This document shows, piece after piece, positions 50,597 through 58,904 of a DNA stretch of 64,000 bases. Numbering within the stretch: position 1 is the first letter of the stretch; the number at the start of each line of letters is the position of its first letter. This DNA comes from Bittarella massiliensis (ex Durand et al. 2017) (lineage in GTDB: Bacteria > Bacillota > Clostridia > Oscillospirales > Ruminococcaceae). Below the pieces are notes generated by a model, which ran no database searches, was not told where the DNA came from, and worked only from the letters and a program-made list of their open reading frames with translations. The stretch spans positions 310,001 to 374,000 of the forward strand of contig NZ_JABFCL010000002.1 of the NCBI RefSeq assembly GCF_017566145.1, written 5' to 3'. The position numbers were made by a program, and so were the translations under genes.

Positions 50597-52255
50597 ATGA
50601 AAAAGCTACTCAGTTTGGTGCTGTGTGTACTCATGGCGGTAGTCATGATACCTACAACGGCTTTTGCGGCGGAAGAAACGGTAGAAGTAAGCAATGGAAT
50701 GGTATTTCAAAGTGGTACCACACAAGAGGCTATCGACAAGTGGTCGGAAGGTGCAGCGACAATTTCGGCCAATGAGGATGGATCATTTACTGTAACCCTA
50801 CAAAAAAATATCACCTTGAAGAAGGGCGCAACGTCTCCCATTACGTTCGGTAATTATCAGGATGGAGACGCCCAGCCTACTATGATTCTTGATCTCAATG
50901 GCTGCACCGTATCGGGAAAAACCATTGTAATCAGCAATATGGGAAATCTGGTGATTCAGGATAGCAAAGGGAACGGAAAAGTTTTGTATGATGGTGGCCA
51001 ATATATGGTGGCAGTTCAGAATGTCGGTTATTCGATGACCGTTAAAGGTGGGACCTTTGAATGCGCTGGCGCAAATAGTGCGACCTATAATTCCGCAATT
51101 AGTTCAGCGTCATCTACAGAAACAGTGATTGAAGGCGGAACCTTTATTGGCAATGGAGCTGGTGCGCTGATTACATATGGGGATGTCACCATCAAGGGCG
51201 GAACCTTTAATGGTGCTTATGGAGTTGTGTCAAAACAGGGAAGCTCCGGTGTCGGTAGCATCACTTTCCCAGAGAATTCGACTGCAGTGGTGAACGCAGA
51301 GAAGATAGCTTTTGTGGTGCACGGAAATGGCACAGAAAATGGAACCATCGATGTCAAAGGCGGTATTTTTAATGCACCTGGTATTGCGGGTAAATTGGGC
51401 TCGGCAGATCCCAATGCTAATCTTGCGATTGCTGGAGGTAGCTATACCGCTGATCCTTCTAAGTATGTCACTGATGAAACTGCGTTGATCAAACACACCA
51501 GCGAAGGCGATACCCAGTATGCTGTTGGCAACGATGTGCAGGAAATGGCCAATACAGCGAAGCCGGGAGATACGATCACTGTTCTCAACGGTGATTCAAT
51601 CGCGGTGCCAGATCAAGTTAAGGTCGAAAACCAAACAGGCAAAGACATGGTAGTAAATGGCCAGACGGTAGAGAATGACTCTGTTACCACTGCTCACAAA
51701 TTTGATACTCTAACCTGGAAATTTGATAAAGACAACCACTGGCATGAATGTGCCTGTGGAGAAAAAGTTGATATTGCAGGGCATAGCTGGAGTGGCTGGT
51801 CTGTGACTAAGGAAGCAACAGAGACAGAAAAAGGGACGAAAAAACGCACCTGCACTGTATGTGGCTATGAAGAAATTGCAGAGATCCCGGTTATTCCTCA
51901 TACCCATGTTTTCAATGAGGAGTGGAAACTTGACAAAAATAACCACTGGCATGAATGCGCCTGCGGAGAAAAGGCAGATATAGCAAAGCATGCTTACGGC
52001 GAATGGACGGTAATCAAAGAGGCGACAGCAACTGAGACCGGTAGCCGTGAAAAAGTCTGTTCTGTCTGTGGAAACAAGGTGATTGAGGAAATCGCTATTA
52101 CAGATACAGCGAATACCGAAAAGCCCAATATTGACAACCCTACTACTGGAGAAAACAATCAATCCGCTTTGTGGACAGTAGTAGCGGCACTTTCTGGTGC
52201 AGCCTTGCTGAGCTTTATTTTCTTAAAAAAACGCAAGTTAAACGAAATCAAATAG
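50597..52255 (+). CDS. Anchored surface protein with Cys/His repeats
   Basis: A 552-aa exported protein. Signal peptide about 1-24 (LVLCVLMAVVMIPTTAFAA). Residues about 90-290 have repeating beta-helix-like turns (GGTFEC, GGTFIG, GGTFNG, GGIFNA, GGSYTA). Two about 68-residue modules follow, each with HWHECACGEK (near 377 and 445) and a closing CxVCG. A sorting-like NPTTG (514-518), a membrane helix and a KKRK tail end the protein. TGGAGGT precedes the ATG. A paralogue of similar design lies at 56786. Probably a wall-attached adhesin or binding protein (inference). Confidence 0.85.
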   Translation: MKKLLSLVLCVLMAVVMIPTTAFAAEETVEVSNGMVFQSGTTQEAIDKWSEGAATISANEDGSFTVTLQKNITLKKGATSPITFGNYQDGDAQPTMILDLNGCTVSGKTIVISNMGNLVIQDSKGNGKVLYDGGQYMVAVQNVGYSMTVKGGTFECAGANSATYNSAISSASSTETVIEGGTFIGNGAGALITYGDVTIKGGTFNGAYGVVSKQGSSGVGSITFPENSTAVVNAEKIAFVVHGNGTENGTIDVKGGIFNAPGIAGKLGSADPNANLAIAGGSYTADPSKYVTDETALIKHTSEGDTQYAVGNDVQEMANTAKPGDTITVLNGDSIAVPDQVKVENQTGKDMVVNGQTVENDSVTTAHKFDTLTWKFDKDNHWHECACGEKVDIAGHSWSGWSVTKEATETEKGTKKRTCTVCGYEEIAEIPVIPHTHVFNEEWKLDKNNHWHECACGEKADIAKHAYGEWTVIKEATATETGSREKVCSVCGNKVIEEIAITDTANTEKPNIDNPTTGENNQSALWTVVAALSGAALLSFIFLKKRKLNEIK

Positions 52256-52267
52256 TTTGAAAGAAAG

Positions 52268-52309
52268 CTAAGGGGCGGCCTGTTTTAAGGCCGCCCCTTA
52301 GCTTTTACA
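52268..52309 (+). terminator. Intrinsic terminator
   Basis: GCTAAGGGGCGGCC / GGCCGCCCCTTAGC, then TTTT. Confidence 0.92.
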
Positions 52310-52877
52310 GACTTGCTCTTTTTCTTGATACTCTTTTAAAAGATCTGCATGAAAAATCGGATTCAGGTCTGGCAGCTATCTGAAACTCAAAATTGTTTTT
52401 TCTACCCCATTAGCCAGTTGAAGAGCAAACTTTAATTCCGTAGATATGCAGGTATCGCCTAAGTCCAGATGATCAGCTTAAGTTTTTCTATTACATGATA
52501 TATGGGGTGGATTCCTATATATTTTTTTCATTTCATGTCACGATCCGGCCTTTTTCCTGGGCTATAGGGCGAACGGGGAAAAAACGTTCGCCTTGTAGCT
52601 TGAAAAATGAATACCAGCCATGCGGGTGCGTCCCCGCCTGGGCGAGCGGCTAAAAGTTCGCAGTGCAAATTTGCTGCGAATTTCGGAAAAACGCCATGAC
52701 GAACCAAAGCAAGAGCCGCCTTCCCTTTATGGGATGGCAGCTGTTGCTTTTGGTTTCGAGCGATGCATTTTTATCGGAAAGAGGGGGGGTGCCACGACCT
52801 TGGGCGGAGGGTTATGATACGCGCTATCGTTTTGCCCACACGTCAGATGGGTTGGCCGACCTTGGGTTGTAATCAGA
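52310..52877. other. Intergenic stretch without supported gene
   Basis: About 570 bp with short frames but no ribosome site plus coherent protein. It precedes a recombinase remnant and is likely decayed mobile DNA. Confidence 0.5.
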
Positions 52878-53258
52878 ATGGCCCTGACCAATCAACTGCA
52901 GAAAATACAGAAAAAGAAGATAGCGGATCAGGCACAGGAGCACCAATATCAACAAGCCCTGCTTTATATCAATAACGGGGAAAATTTGAACCTCACCAAA
53001 TTTAGTGATGACTTTATCAGAAGGATTATTGAACAGGTGACCGTCCTTTCCACCACCCAGATCAAAATGCGATTTGTCGGCGGGTACGAGCAGGACGCAA
53101 ATCCCACCACTGAAAAAATAGATTACCTGCAAAAAAGCACCGATGCCTTCGGATTGAGGACATTGGTACTTTTGTGGATAACTTTTAATATAGAGATGCT
53201 ATATCGAGAAAAGTCACTTTCAAAATTACAGTGCTTCTGTTATGATAAAAACAAGTAA
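52878..53258 (+). pseudogene. C-terminal remnant of a large serine recombinase
   Basis: The frame contains LTKFSDDFIRRIIEQVTVLS followed by TQIKMRFVGGYEQDA, the usual end of TnpX-type large serine recombinases. The catalytic N-terminus is absent, and the tail after about 53130 is unrelated. A remnant of a mobile element. Confidence 0.65.
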
Positions 53259-53323
53259 ATGTATGTTGCAGGGTGTTCTTTGAAAGAGATGAAATAAAAG
53301 ATTTGTAAAGAAAGGGGGGAAGC

Positions 53324-53662
53324 ATGAAAGCTCAGCCTCCCCCACGAATAGGAGATAGATTATTTTTATTTCATCGAGAGGTAATCGTTACCAAGACCTA
53401 TTTAACATTTCGCCTCGTCAAAGTTCGCTCTATAAATGAAATTGCCGAATTTTGTATAGTTTCAGAAGATGTGAACAGCTTCATTCAGTCAGTATCTGAA
53501 GTTAGTCCCCAAAGCCAGATAATTATGGCTATAACACTTAATAGTCGCGAGCTTATCCATATTATTGATGGGTTAGATACCGATAAATATCATAAGCTGG
53601 AGATTGCAGATAAAGCATTTAAACGATTTGAAAAAATGGGCTCGAAGGAAGTGTCAAATTAA
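53324..53662 (+). CDS. Hypothetical protein, 112 aa
   Basis: A 112-aa protein with AAAGGGGGGAAGC before the ATG. Mixed alpha/beta (HREVIVTKTYLTFRLVKVRS). Not recognised. Followed by a terminator at 53707. Confidence 0.6.
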   Translation: MKAQPPPRIGDRLFLFHREVIVTKTYLTFRLVKVRSINEIAEFCIVSEDVNSFIQSVSEVSPQSQIIMAITLNSRELIHIIDGLDTDKYHKLEIADKAFKRFEKMGSKEVSN

Positions 53663-53706
53663 TTGACTGGAAAGGGCATCTAACCCGTTCGCCCCTTCCA
53701 AAAAAT

Positions 53707-53736
53707 GTGACCGATTTTATTGTCGGTCGCATTTTT
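53707..53736 (+). terminator. Intrinsic terminator
   Basis: GTGACCGA-N8-TCGGTCGC followed by ATTTTTGCG; same design as those at 41807 and 47728. Confidence 0.85.
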
Positions 53737-53841
53737 GCGTGTTTATACAGGGATCAAGGTGGATTTGTCCGATTCGTTATAGGGCGGGTCGCCTTTTTGC
53801 ATCTACCGGCAAAAAATGAAGAAAGGATATGGAAAATAGGA

Positions 53842-55017
53842 ATGAATGGACTGAAAAATTGGCTTCACAAGCGCAAAAAACAAGTCATAACCAGCGGGGT
53901 TATTTTGGCGGTTATTCTCTGTGTGGGAATTGCTGTGGCTTTCATGCTCGGCGGCAGGGATGGAGTGCGTGGACCTGAAAAGGGCCAGGTGGAAATTGAT
54001 TTTTCTGTTGAGGATTTAGCCGGCATTGTCACGGGACTAGAGGAAGAGACATATGTATTGGCCGGAAGCACATTGGATCTACTATCCCTTCTGTCTTATG
54101 ATGACGCTATTGTGATAAAGGCAACTGCTGATGAACTGGACTTATCTGTCGCTGCCAATTTGGAGGCAAAGTATACCTTTACTGTAAACGCAAAAGCACT
54201 GTGTGCACTTCTTGGGAGAGAGTTTCCGGAAAACGGTATGGCAGAAAGTGTGATCGTTGCTTCCAAAAAGATTATAGTGGTAGATCCGTCTACTGCCCAG
54301 AGTTTGGAAGATGCTGGCGCCGCTGTTTACCGCGGTACGGAAGCCGCAGGAGCAATCCCCAATGATGAAACCACTACGTCGGGGCATGCACCAACTCCTG
54401 GTTCGAGTCAAAATTCCACAACAAGTTCAGAAGCTGCCGGGAATGGCGGGAATATTGGCCAAGGGACACCTGAAACTGGCAACGGTTCACAGGGCCCGTC
54501 GAGCCAAACGGGAAATGGGGCAACACCACATGTCCATACATGGGTGTATGTAAGCCCTGAGAACAGTTGGCACATGGAGTATGGAGCGGAGTGCCGCATG
54601 CATGGATACAATGGGGAAGAGCCAATGTTCTTTCGTTCCCAAAATGACCTGTTTCTCCACCATGCGGCGGATGGGTGCACCTCCAGCTGGGGGACTGGCT
54701 TTAAAGGCTTGGCATATCGGTATTGCTCGGGGTGTGGAGAAGAAGTGGTCACAGGACATGTTCATGACTTTGGCACAATCGCAAAAGAAGTTTACTTTGA
54801 AAAAGTGGTGTGCGAATGCGGGATGTCCTTCAGCGCTGGCAAAGATTATACTGCGCTGGAATCATGGAATACCCATGTGGAAATCTATACGAGCAATGGG
54901 GCGCCAAGAGAAGAGCATGACAGCTATCAGACCGTCAAAACCAGTGTGACACGGTATGAAGCCACCAAAGCCTGTTCCTGCGGTTGGCGTCCAGTCGACA
55001 ATAGACCGGTGTATTAG
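53842..55017 (+). CDS. Membrane-anchored Cys/His-rich protein, 391 aa
   Basis: A basic N-terminus and one membrane helix (VITSGVILAVILCVGIAVAF) are followed by an extracellular part: a beta region, a Ser/Thr/Gly/Pro linker (about 170-225) and a C-terminal domain with HVHTW, CSGCGEE, GHVHDF, CECG and CSCGW motifs. These resemble the HWHxCxxCG modules of the two surface proteins nearby, so metal binding or disulfides are likely. The ATG at 53842 has only a weak AGGA nearby, with AAAGGAT 14 bp away. Confidence 0.7.
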   Translation: MNGLKNWLHKRKKQVITSGVILAVILCVGIAVAFMLGGRDGVRGPEKGQVEIDFSVEDLAGIVTGLEEETYVLAGSTLDLLSLLSYDDAIVIKATADELDLSVAANLEAKYTFTVNAKALCALLGREFPENGMAESVIVASKKIIVVDPSTAQSLEDAGAAVYRGTEAAGAIPNDETTTSGHAPTPGSSQNSTTSSEAAGNGGNIGQGTPETGNGSQGPSSQTGNGATPHVHTWVYVSPENSWHMEYGAECRMHGYNGEEPMFFRSQNDLFLHHAADGCTSSWGTGFKGLAYRYCSGCGEEVVTGHVHDFGTIAKEVYFEKVVCECGMSFSAGKDYTALESWNTHVEIYTSNGAPREEHDSYQTVKTSVTRYEATKACSCGWRPVDNRPVY

Positions 55018-55201
55018 GCTGGGCCAACTTGTGTCGCCCTTGAGACCGGCAATAAAGCGTTTGAGTGGGGGCCACGCAAAAATAGGAGTCAACTGTTTCG
55101 CGACCCTCTGCGAATTTTTTTGTAGAGAAGACCATGAATTGTTGGCTTTTGGGCGTTTGGCAGCCCCTTAGAGGTGGCATTCAAGCTGTTTTCTCTCTTT
55201 C

Positions 55202-55247
55202 AACCCTGCGGTGGGCAATGTGCGCGCCGCAGGGTTTTCTTTTTTGT
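55202..55247 (+). terminator. Intrinsic terminator
   Basis: AACCCTGCGG / CCGCAGGGTT followed by TTCTTTTTT, after the membrane-anchored gene. The 55018-55608 gap contains this, the next terminator and no supported gene. Confidence 0.85.
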
Positions 55248-55340
55248 GGTGTGAAGTCTGCACCTGGGCGGCCTCTAAACAGCTCGTCTCTCTCTTTTGA
55301 CATGCGAGGCATTTTGCTCTGCGCGTTTTTGGGCCGAAGA

Positions 55341-55374
55341 GACGGCCGGTTTCTTGGAACCGGTCGTCTTTTTT
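55341..55374 (+). terminator. Second terminator in the gap
   Basis: GACGGCCGGTT / AACCGGTCGTC followed by TTTTTTA; insulates the recombinase gene from upstream transcription. Confidence 0.85.
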
Positions 55375-55608
55375 ATATATAGGTAGAAAAAGGGGAGTTC
55401 GTCTGGCTGGGCGAGGGAGACCGCCTGGCTTTTGCCCTGCCGGGACGGGCGCTTCTCCCGGGGATGGGCTCAAAACAACTTCCCATGGCAGATTTTCCAT
55501 CATTTACATGTGCGCGAATTCGACAAAATCCCCTAAAATAAAACGGACGAATAGAGGATGGGCAGAATGGGGAGAGAATGGATTTGTAGAGAGGGAGAGA
55601 CTACTGAT

Positions 55609-56433
55609 ATGCAGAGAGAGATCGAGGAGTATATGACGCACCTGGAATGGGAGGAAAAGAGCCCGGCCACCCGCAGCCAGTACCGCCGGGATATAGAGGC
55701 GTTTTTTCGCTGGACGCCGGGAGGGGAGGTCACCAAAGAGCAGGTGATCGACTACAAGGGACATCTGCGGGAGGTGTATCAGCCAGCCAGTGTCAACGCA
55801 AAGCTGGCAGCCATCAACGGCTTTTTTGCCTTTTTGGGTAGACATGATCTGCGGGTAAAGCAGCTGAAGATTCAGAGACAGGCATTTTGTTCCAGAGAAA
55901 GGGAACTGTCAAAAACGGAATACCTGCGCCTGGTTCGCACCGCGGAGGCCCGGCACAGCGACAGGCTCTCACTGATGATCCAGACGATCTGCGCCACGGG
56001 TATCCGCGTGTCAGAACTGCACAGCATCACCGCCGAGGCGGTGGAGAGGGGGGAGGCGGTGATCCAGCTCAAGGGGAAGACCCGGGTGATCTTGCTGTCG
56101 GGAAAACTGCGGAAAAAGCTGCAGCGCTATCTGCACCGGCGCGGGGTCAAAAGCGGTCCGGCGTTTGTCACCCGCACGGGGCGGCCGCTGGATCGCTCGA
56201 GCATCTGGCGGATGATGAAATCGCTCTGCGCAGAGGCCGGGGTGGAGAGCAGCAAGGTCTTTCCGCACAACCTGCGGCACCTCTTTGCGCGCTGCTTTTA
56301 CGCCATCGACCGGGATCTGGCAAAGCTGGCCGATATTTTGGGACACTCCAACATCAACACCACCCGCATCTACATCATCTCTTCCGGCAGAGAACACCGC
56401 CAGCGGATGGACGCCCTGCGGTTGGTGTTATAG
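55609..56433 (+). CDS. Xer-like tyrosine recombinase (probable DNA invertase)
   Basis: A 274-aa tyrosine recombinase of XerC/D size. The SAM-like N-terminal domain (about 1-85) is followed by a complete catalytic set: R133 in TGIRVSEL, Lys in LKGKTRVI, HNLRH, LGHSNINTT and Y255 in RIYIISSG. The ATG at 55609 with GAGAGGGAGAG upstream is favoured over 55558. Its stop lies 12 bp before the first of two inverted 18-bp sites that flank a promoter-bearing segment in front of a surface-protein gene. That arrangement points to site-specific promoter inversion rather than chromosome-dimer resolution. Confidence 0.9.
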   Translation: MQREIEEYMTHLEWEEKSPATRSQYRRDIEAFFRWTPGGEVTKEQVIDYKGHLREVYQPASVNAKLAAINGFFAFLGRHDLRVKQLKIQRQAFCSRERELSKTEYLRLVRTAEARHSDRLSLMIQTICATGIRVSELHSITAEAVERGEAVIQLKGKTRVILLSGKLRKKLQRYLHRRGVKSGPAFVTRTGRPLDRSSIWRMMKSLCAEAGVESSKVFPHNLRHLFARCFYAIDRDLAKLADILGHSNINTTRIYIISSGREHRQRMDALRLVL

Positions 56434-56446
56434 AAACAAAAAAACT

Positions 56447-56464
56447 ACATAATCTGCATTATGT
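56447..56464 (+). repeat. Inversion site, left (IRL)
   Basis: ACATAATCTGCATTATGT, itself palindromic except for the centre CTGC; extends to CTACATAAT/ATTATGTAG arms (56445-56466). Exact reverse complement of the right site. Confidence 0.85.
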
Positions 56465-56697
56465 AGTAAATGGCAAACCAATTTTCTTTAACTTTTTATT
56501 TATATTACCATTCTCTTCCTGCCATAGTCAAGGCCTCTTAGGGTGTTTTTCAGATTTGCGCACAAAAAGGAAGCCTTCTGAGCTCTGTTTTCAGAGGGCC
56601 TGGTGAACTGCGCGCATCTGCTTGTCTCTCCAGCCTCAAGACGGTTCTTTTTTAGGATGAAAAAGCCTGTTTCCCTGCCTGTACTCTGTTGGAACAC
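56465..56697. other. Putative invertible promoter segment (233 bp)
   Basis: Bounded by exact 18-bp inverted sites and placed between the recombinase and the surface-protein gene. No gene inside. The only good sigma-A-like promoter seen points left, away from the surface gene. Inversion would turn it to the right, about 115 bp before the ATG. GC and AT patches and a hairpin (CTCTGTTTTCAGAG) lie behind the promoter and may stop read-through. Confidence 0.75.
56502..56531 (-). promoter_or_regulatory. Promoter inside the invertible segment, facing left
   Basis: Minus strand TTGACT (56526-56531), 18 bp, TAATAT (56502-56507), with an AT-rich start region. In the present orientation it transcribes toward the 3' end of the recombinase (antisense). 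Confidence 0.65.
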
Positions 56698-56715
56698 ACA
56701 TAATGCAGATTATGT
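56698..56715 (-). repeat. Inversion site, right (IRR)
   Basis: ACATAATGCAGATTATGT, the exact reverse complement of the left site; arms ACACATAAT/ATTATGTGT (56696-56717). The centre GCAG versus CTGC defines opposite orientation. Confidence 0.85.
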
Positions 56716-56785
56716 GTCATTGGGTGGAAAATTCAAGGAGAGCCGCTCGCGCGCTCCCCTGAAGAATAAAAAGGAGGCAATCTAT

Positions 56786-58531
56786 ATGGGCAAAGTAAAG
56801 AGGCCGAAGAAGTTCTTGTCCCTGGTGCTGTGCGCGGCGCTGATCCTGTCCCTGGGCAGCGTCACCGCCTTCGCAGCGGAGGCGACGGTTTCCACGGCGG
56901 AGGAGTTGGCCAGCGCCGTTCAAACTGGCGGGGCGATCAAACTCGGCGCAAACATCGAGCAGAGTATCGTGATTCCAGCGGGGGTCACCGCCACCCTGGA
57001 CCTGAATGGCAAGACGCTGACTGGCACAAACAAGGATGCCATCTATGTGAGCGCCGGCGCCACCCTCGAGGTGATCGACTCTGTGGGCGGCGGCAAGGTG
57101 CAGGCTGCAGCGAGCGGTTATGCCGCAGTGTTCAACAGCGGCAAGGCCACCCTGTCCGGCGGCTACTATACCCGCAGTGCCAACCAGTGGTACACCATCT
57201 GCAACCACGGCGAGATGGCCATCAATGGGGGCGTCACCGTAAAGACCACTGTCGATACCGTCTCCAGTTTGGTTGAAAATGGTTACTCCGCCTACACGGC
57301 GAACAGACCCAACGAGCGCAACAACTATGTGGCGGGCGCCAACAGCGCCAGCCCGACGCTGACCATCAACGGCGGCTCCTTTGCCAGCGCCGGCTACAAC
57401 CCCGTCAAAAATGACGAGGGCGGCGTTTTGAACATCTACGACGGCGATTTCAGCTGCCCGACTTACCAGGGCGCTGTGGTGCAAAACTGGAATGTCGCCA
57501 ACATTTATGGCGGCACCTTCACCGCCAGCGGCAATGTCGCCTGCGTCATATCCAACGGCACTTGGGGCGAGCATGCCAAGGGGCAGCTGGTGATTGAGGG
57601 CGGCACCTTTGTGGTGGAGGATGAGGCCACCGATGCGAAGCTGTTCTCCAACGGACAGGGCTCCGGAGCGGGCGGAACGGTCGCCATCAAGGGCGGCGAT
57701 TACACCGGCGAGTTCGACAGCTCCCTTATGGACGCCTACTACGACACCAGCATTTCCGCCGGGACCTTCACCTCTCCCGACGCGGCCGACTACGCCGTGC
57801 AGGGCGCCGTTGCGGCCTCTCTGAACGCCACCGGCAAGACCTATATCGGCACCGCTGCCGCGGTCAACAACACCCTCAACGAAAAGGCTTCTAAAGGCGA
57901 TCAGGTAACTGTGCTGTGCGGCGATGTGGACCTGACCGGCCTGGATCAGGTCGCTGTCATCAACACCGGCAGCGGCAATGTCACCGTCAACGATGTGCCG
58001 GTTGCAGACACCCCTGTTACCACCCACGGCAACGTCACCGCTGTCGCGGAAAAAGAGCCCACTTGCACCGAGGACGGCAACATTGCCTACTGGTATTGCG
58101 CCGACTGCGGAAAGTACTTTAGCGACAAAGAGCTGACCAGGGAGATCGCCCAGGGCGACACCGTGGTGAAAGCCACCGGCCATTCTGCCGGCGCTGAGTG
58201 GGTCTCCGACGGCGCCCAGCACTGGCACCTGTGCACCGTCTGCGGCGACAAGGTCGAGGCGGCCGAGCACACCTTCAACTGGGTGGTCGAGAAGGAAGCC
58301 ACTGCCACCGAGAAAGGGAGTAAGTGCGAGGCGTGCACCGTCTGCGGTTACAAGAAGGCGGCTGTGGAGATCCCGGCCACCGGTGAAAATGGCGCCGGCA
58401 ACGAGGGATCGGATACGGCGCAGACCGGCGACTTTGGCGATGTCCAACTGTGGGTCGCCCTCCTGCTGGTTTCCGCCGCAGGACTGGCTGGTGCAGCTGT
58501 CTACGGCCAAAGGAGAAAGCACAACAAATAG
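56786..58531 (+). CDS. Anchored surface protein under the invertible promoter
   Basis: A 581-aa exported protein. Signal peptide about 1-31 (FLSLVLCAALILSLGSVTAFAA). Residues about 35-400 are repeated beta-helix-like turns (LDLNGKTLTG, INGGSFAS, IYGGTFTA, IEGGTFVV, IKGGDYTG). Cys/His modules follow (YWYCADCGKYFSD, then HWHLCTVCGDK). IPATG near residue 529, AQTGD, a membrane helix (LWVALLLVSAAGLAGAAVYG) and RRKHNK form a sorting-like end. AAAAAGGAGG lies before the ATG at 56786. A long-range homologue of the 50597 protein. Probably phase-variable. Confidence 0.88.
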   Translation: MGKVKRPKKFLSLVLCAALILSLGSVTAFAAEATVSTAEELASAVQTGGAIKLGANIEQSIVIPAGVTATLDLNGKTLTGTNKDAIYVSAGATLEVIDSVGGGKVQAAASGYAAVFNSGKATLSGGYYTRSANQWYTICNHGEMAINGGVTVKTTVDTVSSLVENGYSAYTANRPNERNNYVAGANSASPTLTINGGSFASAGYNPVKNDEGGVLNIYDGDFSCPTYQGAVVQNWNVANIYGGTFTASGNVACVISNGTWGEHAKGQLVIEGGTFVVEDEATDAKLFSNGQGSGAGGTVAIKGGDYTGEFDSSLMDAYYDTSISAGTFTSPDAADYAVQGAVAASLNATGKTYIGTAAAVNNTLNEKASKGDQVTVLCGDVDLTGLDQVAVINTGSGNVTVNDVPVADTPVTTHGNVTAVAEKEPTCTEDGNIAYWYCADCGKYFSDKELTREIAQGDTVVKATGHSAGAEWVSDGAQHWHLCTVCGDKVEAAEHTFNWVVEKEATATEKGSKCEACTVCGYKKAAVEIPATGENGAGNEGSDTAQTGDFGDVQLWVALLLVSAAGLAGAAVYGQRRKHNK

Positions 58532-58546
58532 CGCTATCCATAGATA

Positions 58547-58586
58547 GAAGGAGCGCTCTGTGAGTCGATCGCAGAGCGCTCCTTTC
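58547..58586 (+). terminator. Intrinsic terminator
   Basis: GAAGGAGCGCTCTG / CAGAGCGCTCCTTTC. The 58587-58904 gap after it has no gene; an extended -10 (TGTGGTATACT) at about 58833-58843 may start the histidine-kinase transcript. Confidence 0.85.
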
Positions 58587-58904
58587 TTGCCGGCAAAGCC
58601 TTTGTGGCGGACGCTTCCCCAGCGCCGCAGGCGCTGGGGCGGGCGGGAGCGGCGATCATGCCGGGGCCTTGGAGGCGGCCATAGCGCGGGGCGGAATCGG
58701 CTGCGCACCCCCTTGGCAGCGGGCAGCCGGACCGAGAAGGGCGGGCGCAACCGGTCTGCATTCGCCTGTGGGGGGCTGTTTTTCACAAAGCGGTCCAATG
58801 GCGCGGGGAAAGATGCGCCGGTTGGCGGGAAATGTGGTATACTTGCTCTGACGGAAATGAAAGCCCTCCAAGCAGTGGACAAAGGGGGGAGGAGGAGGTC
58901 TTTA

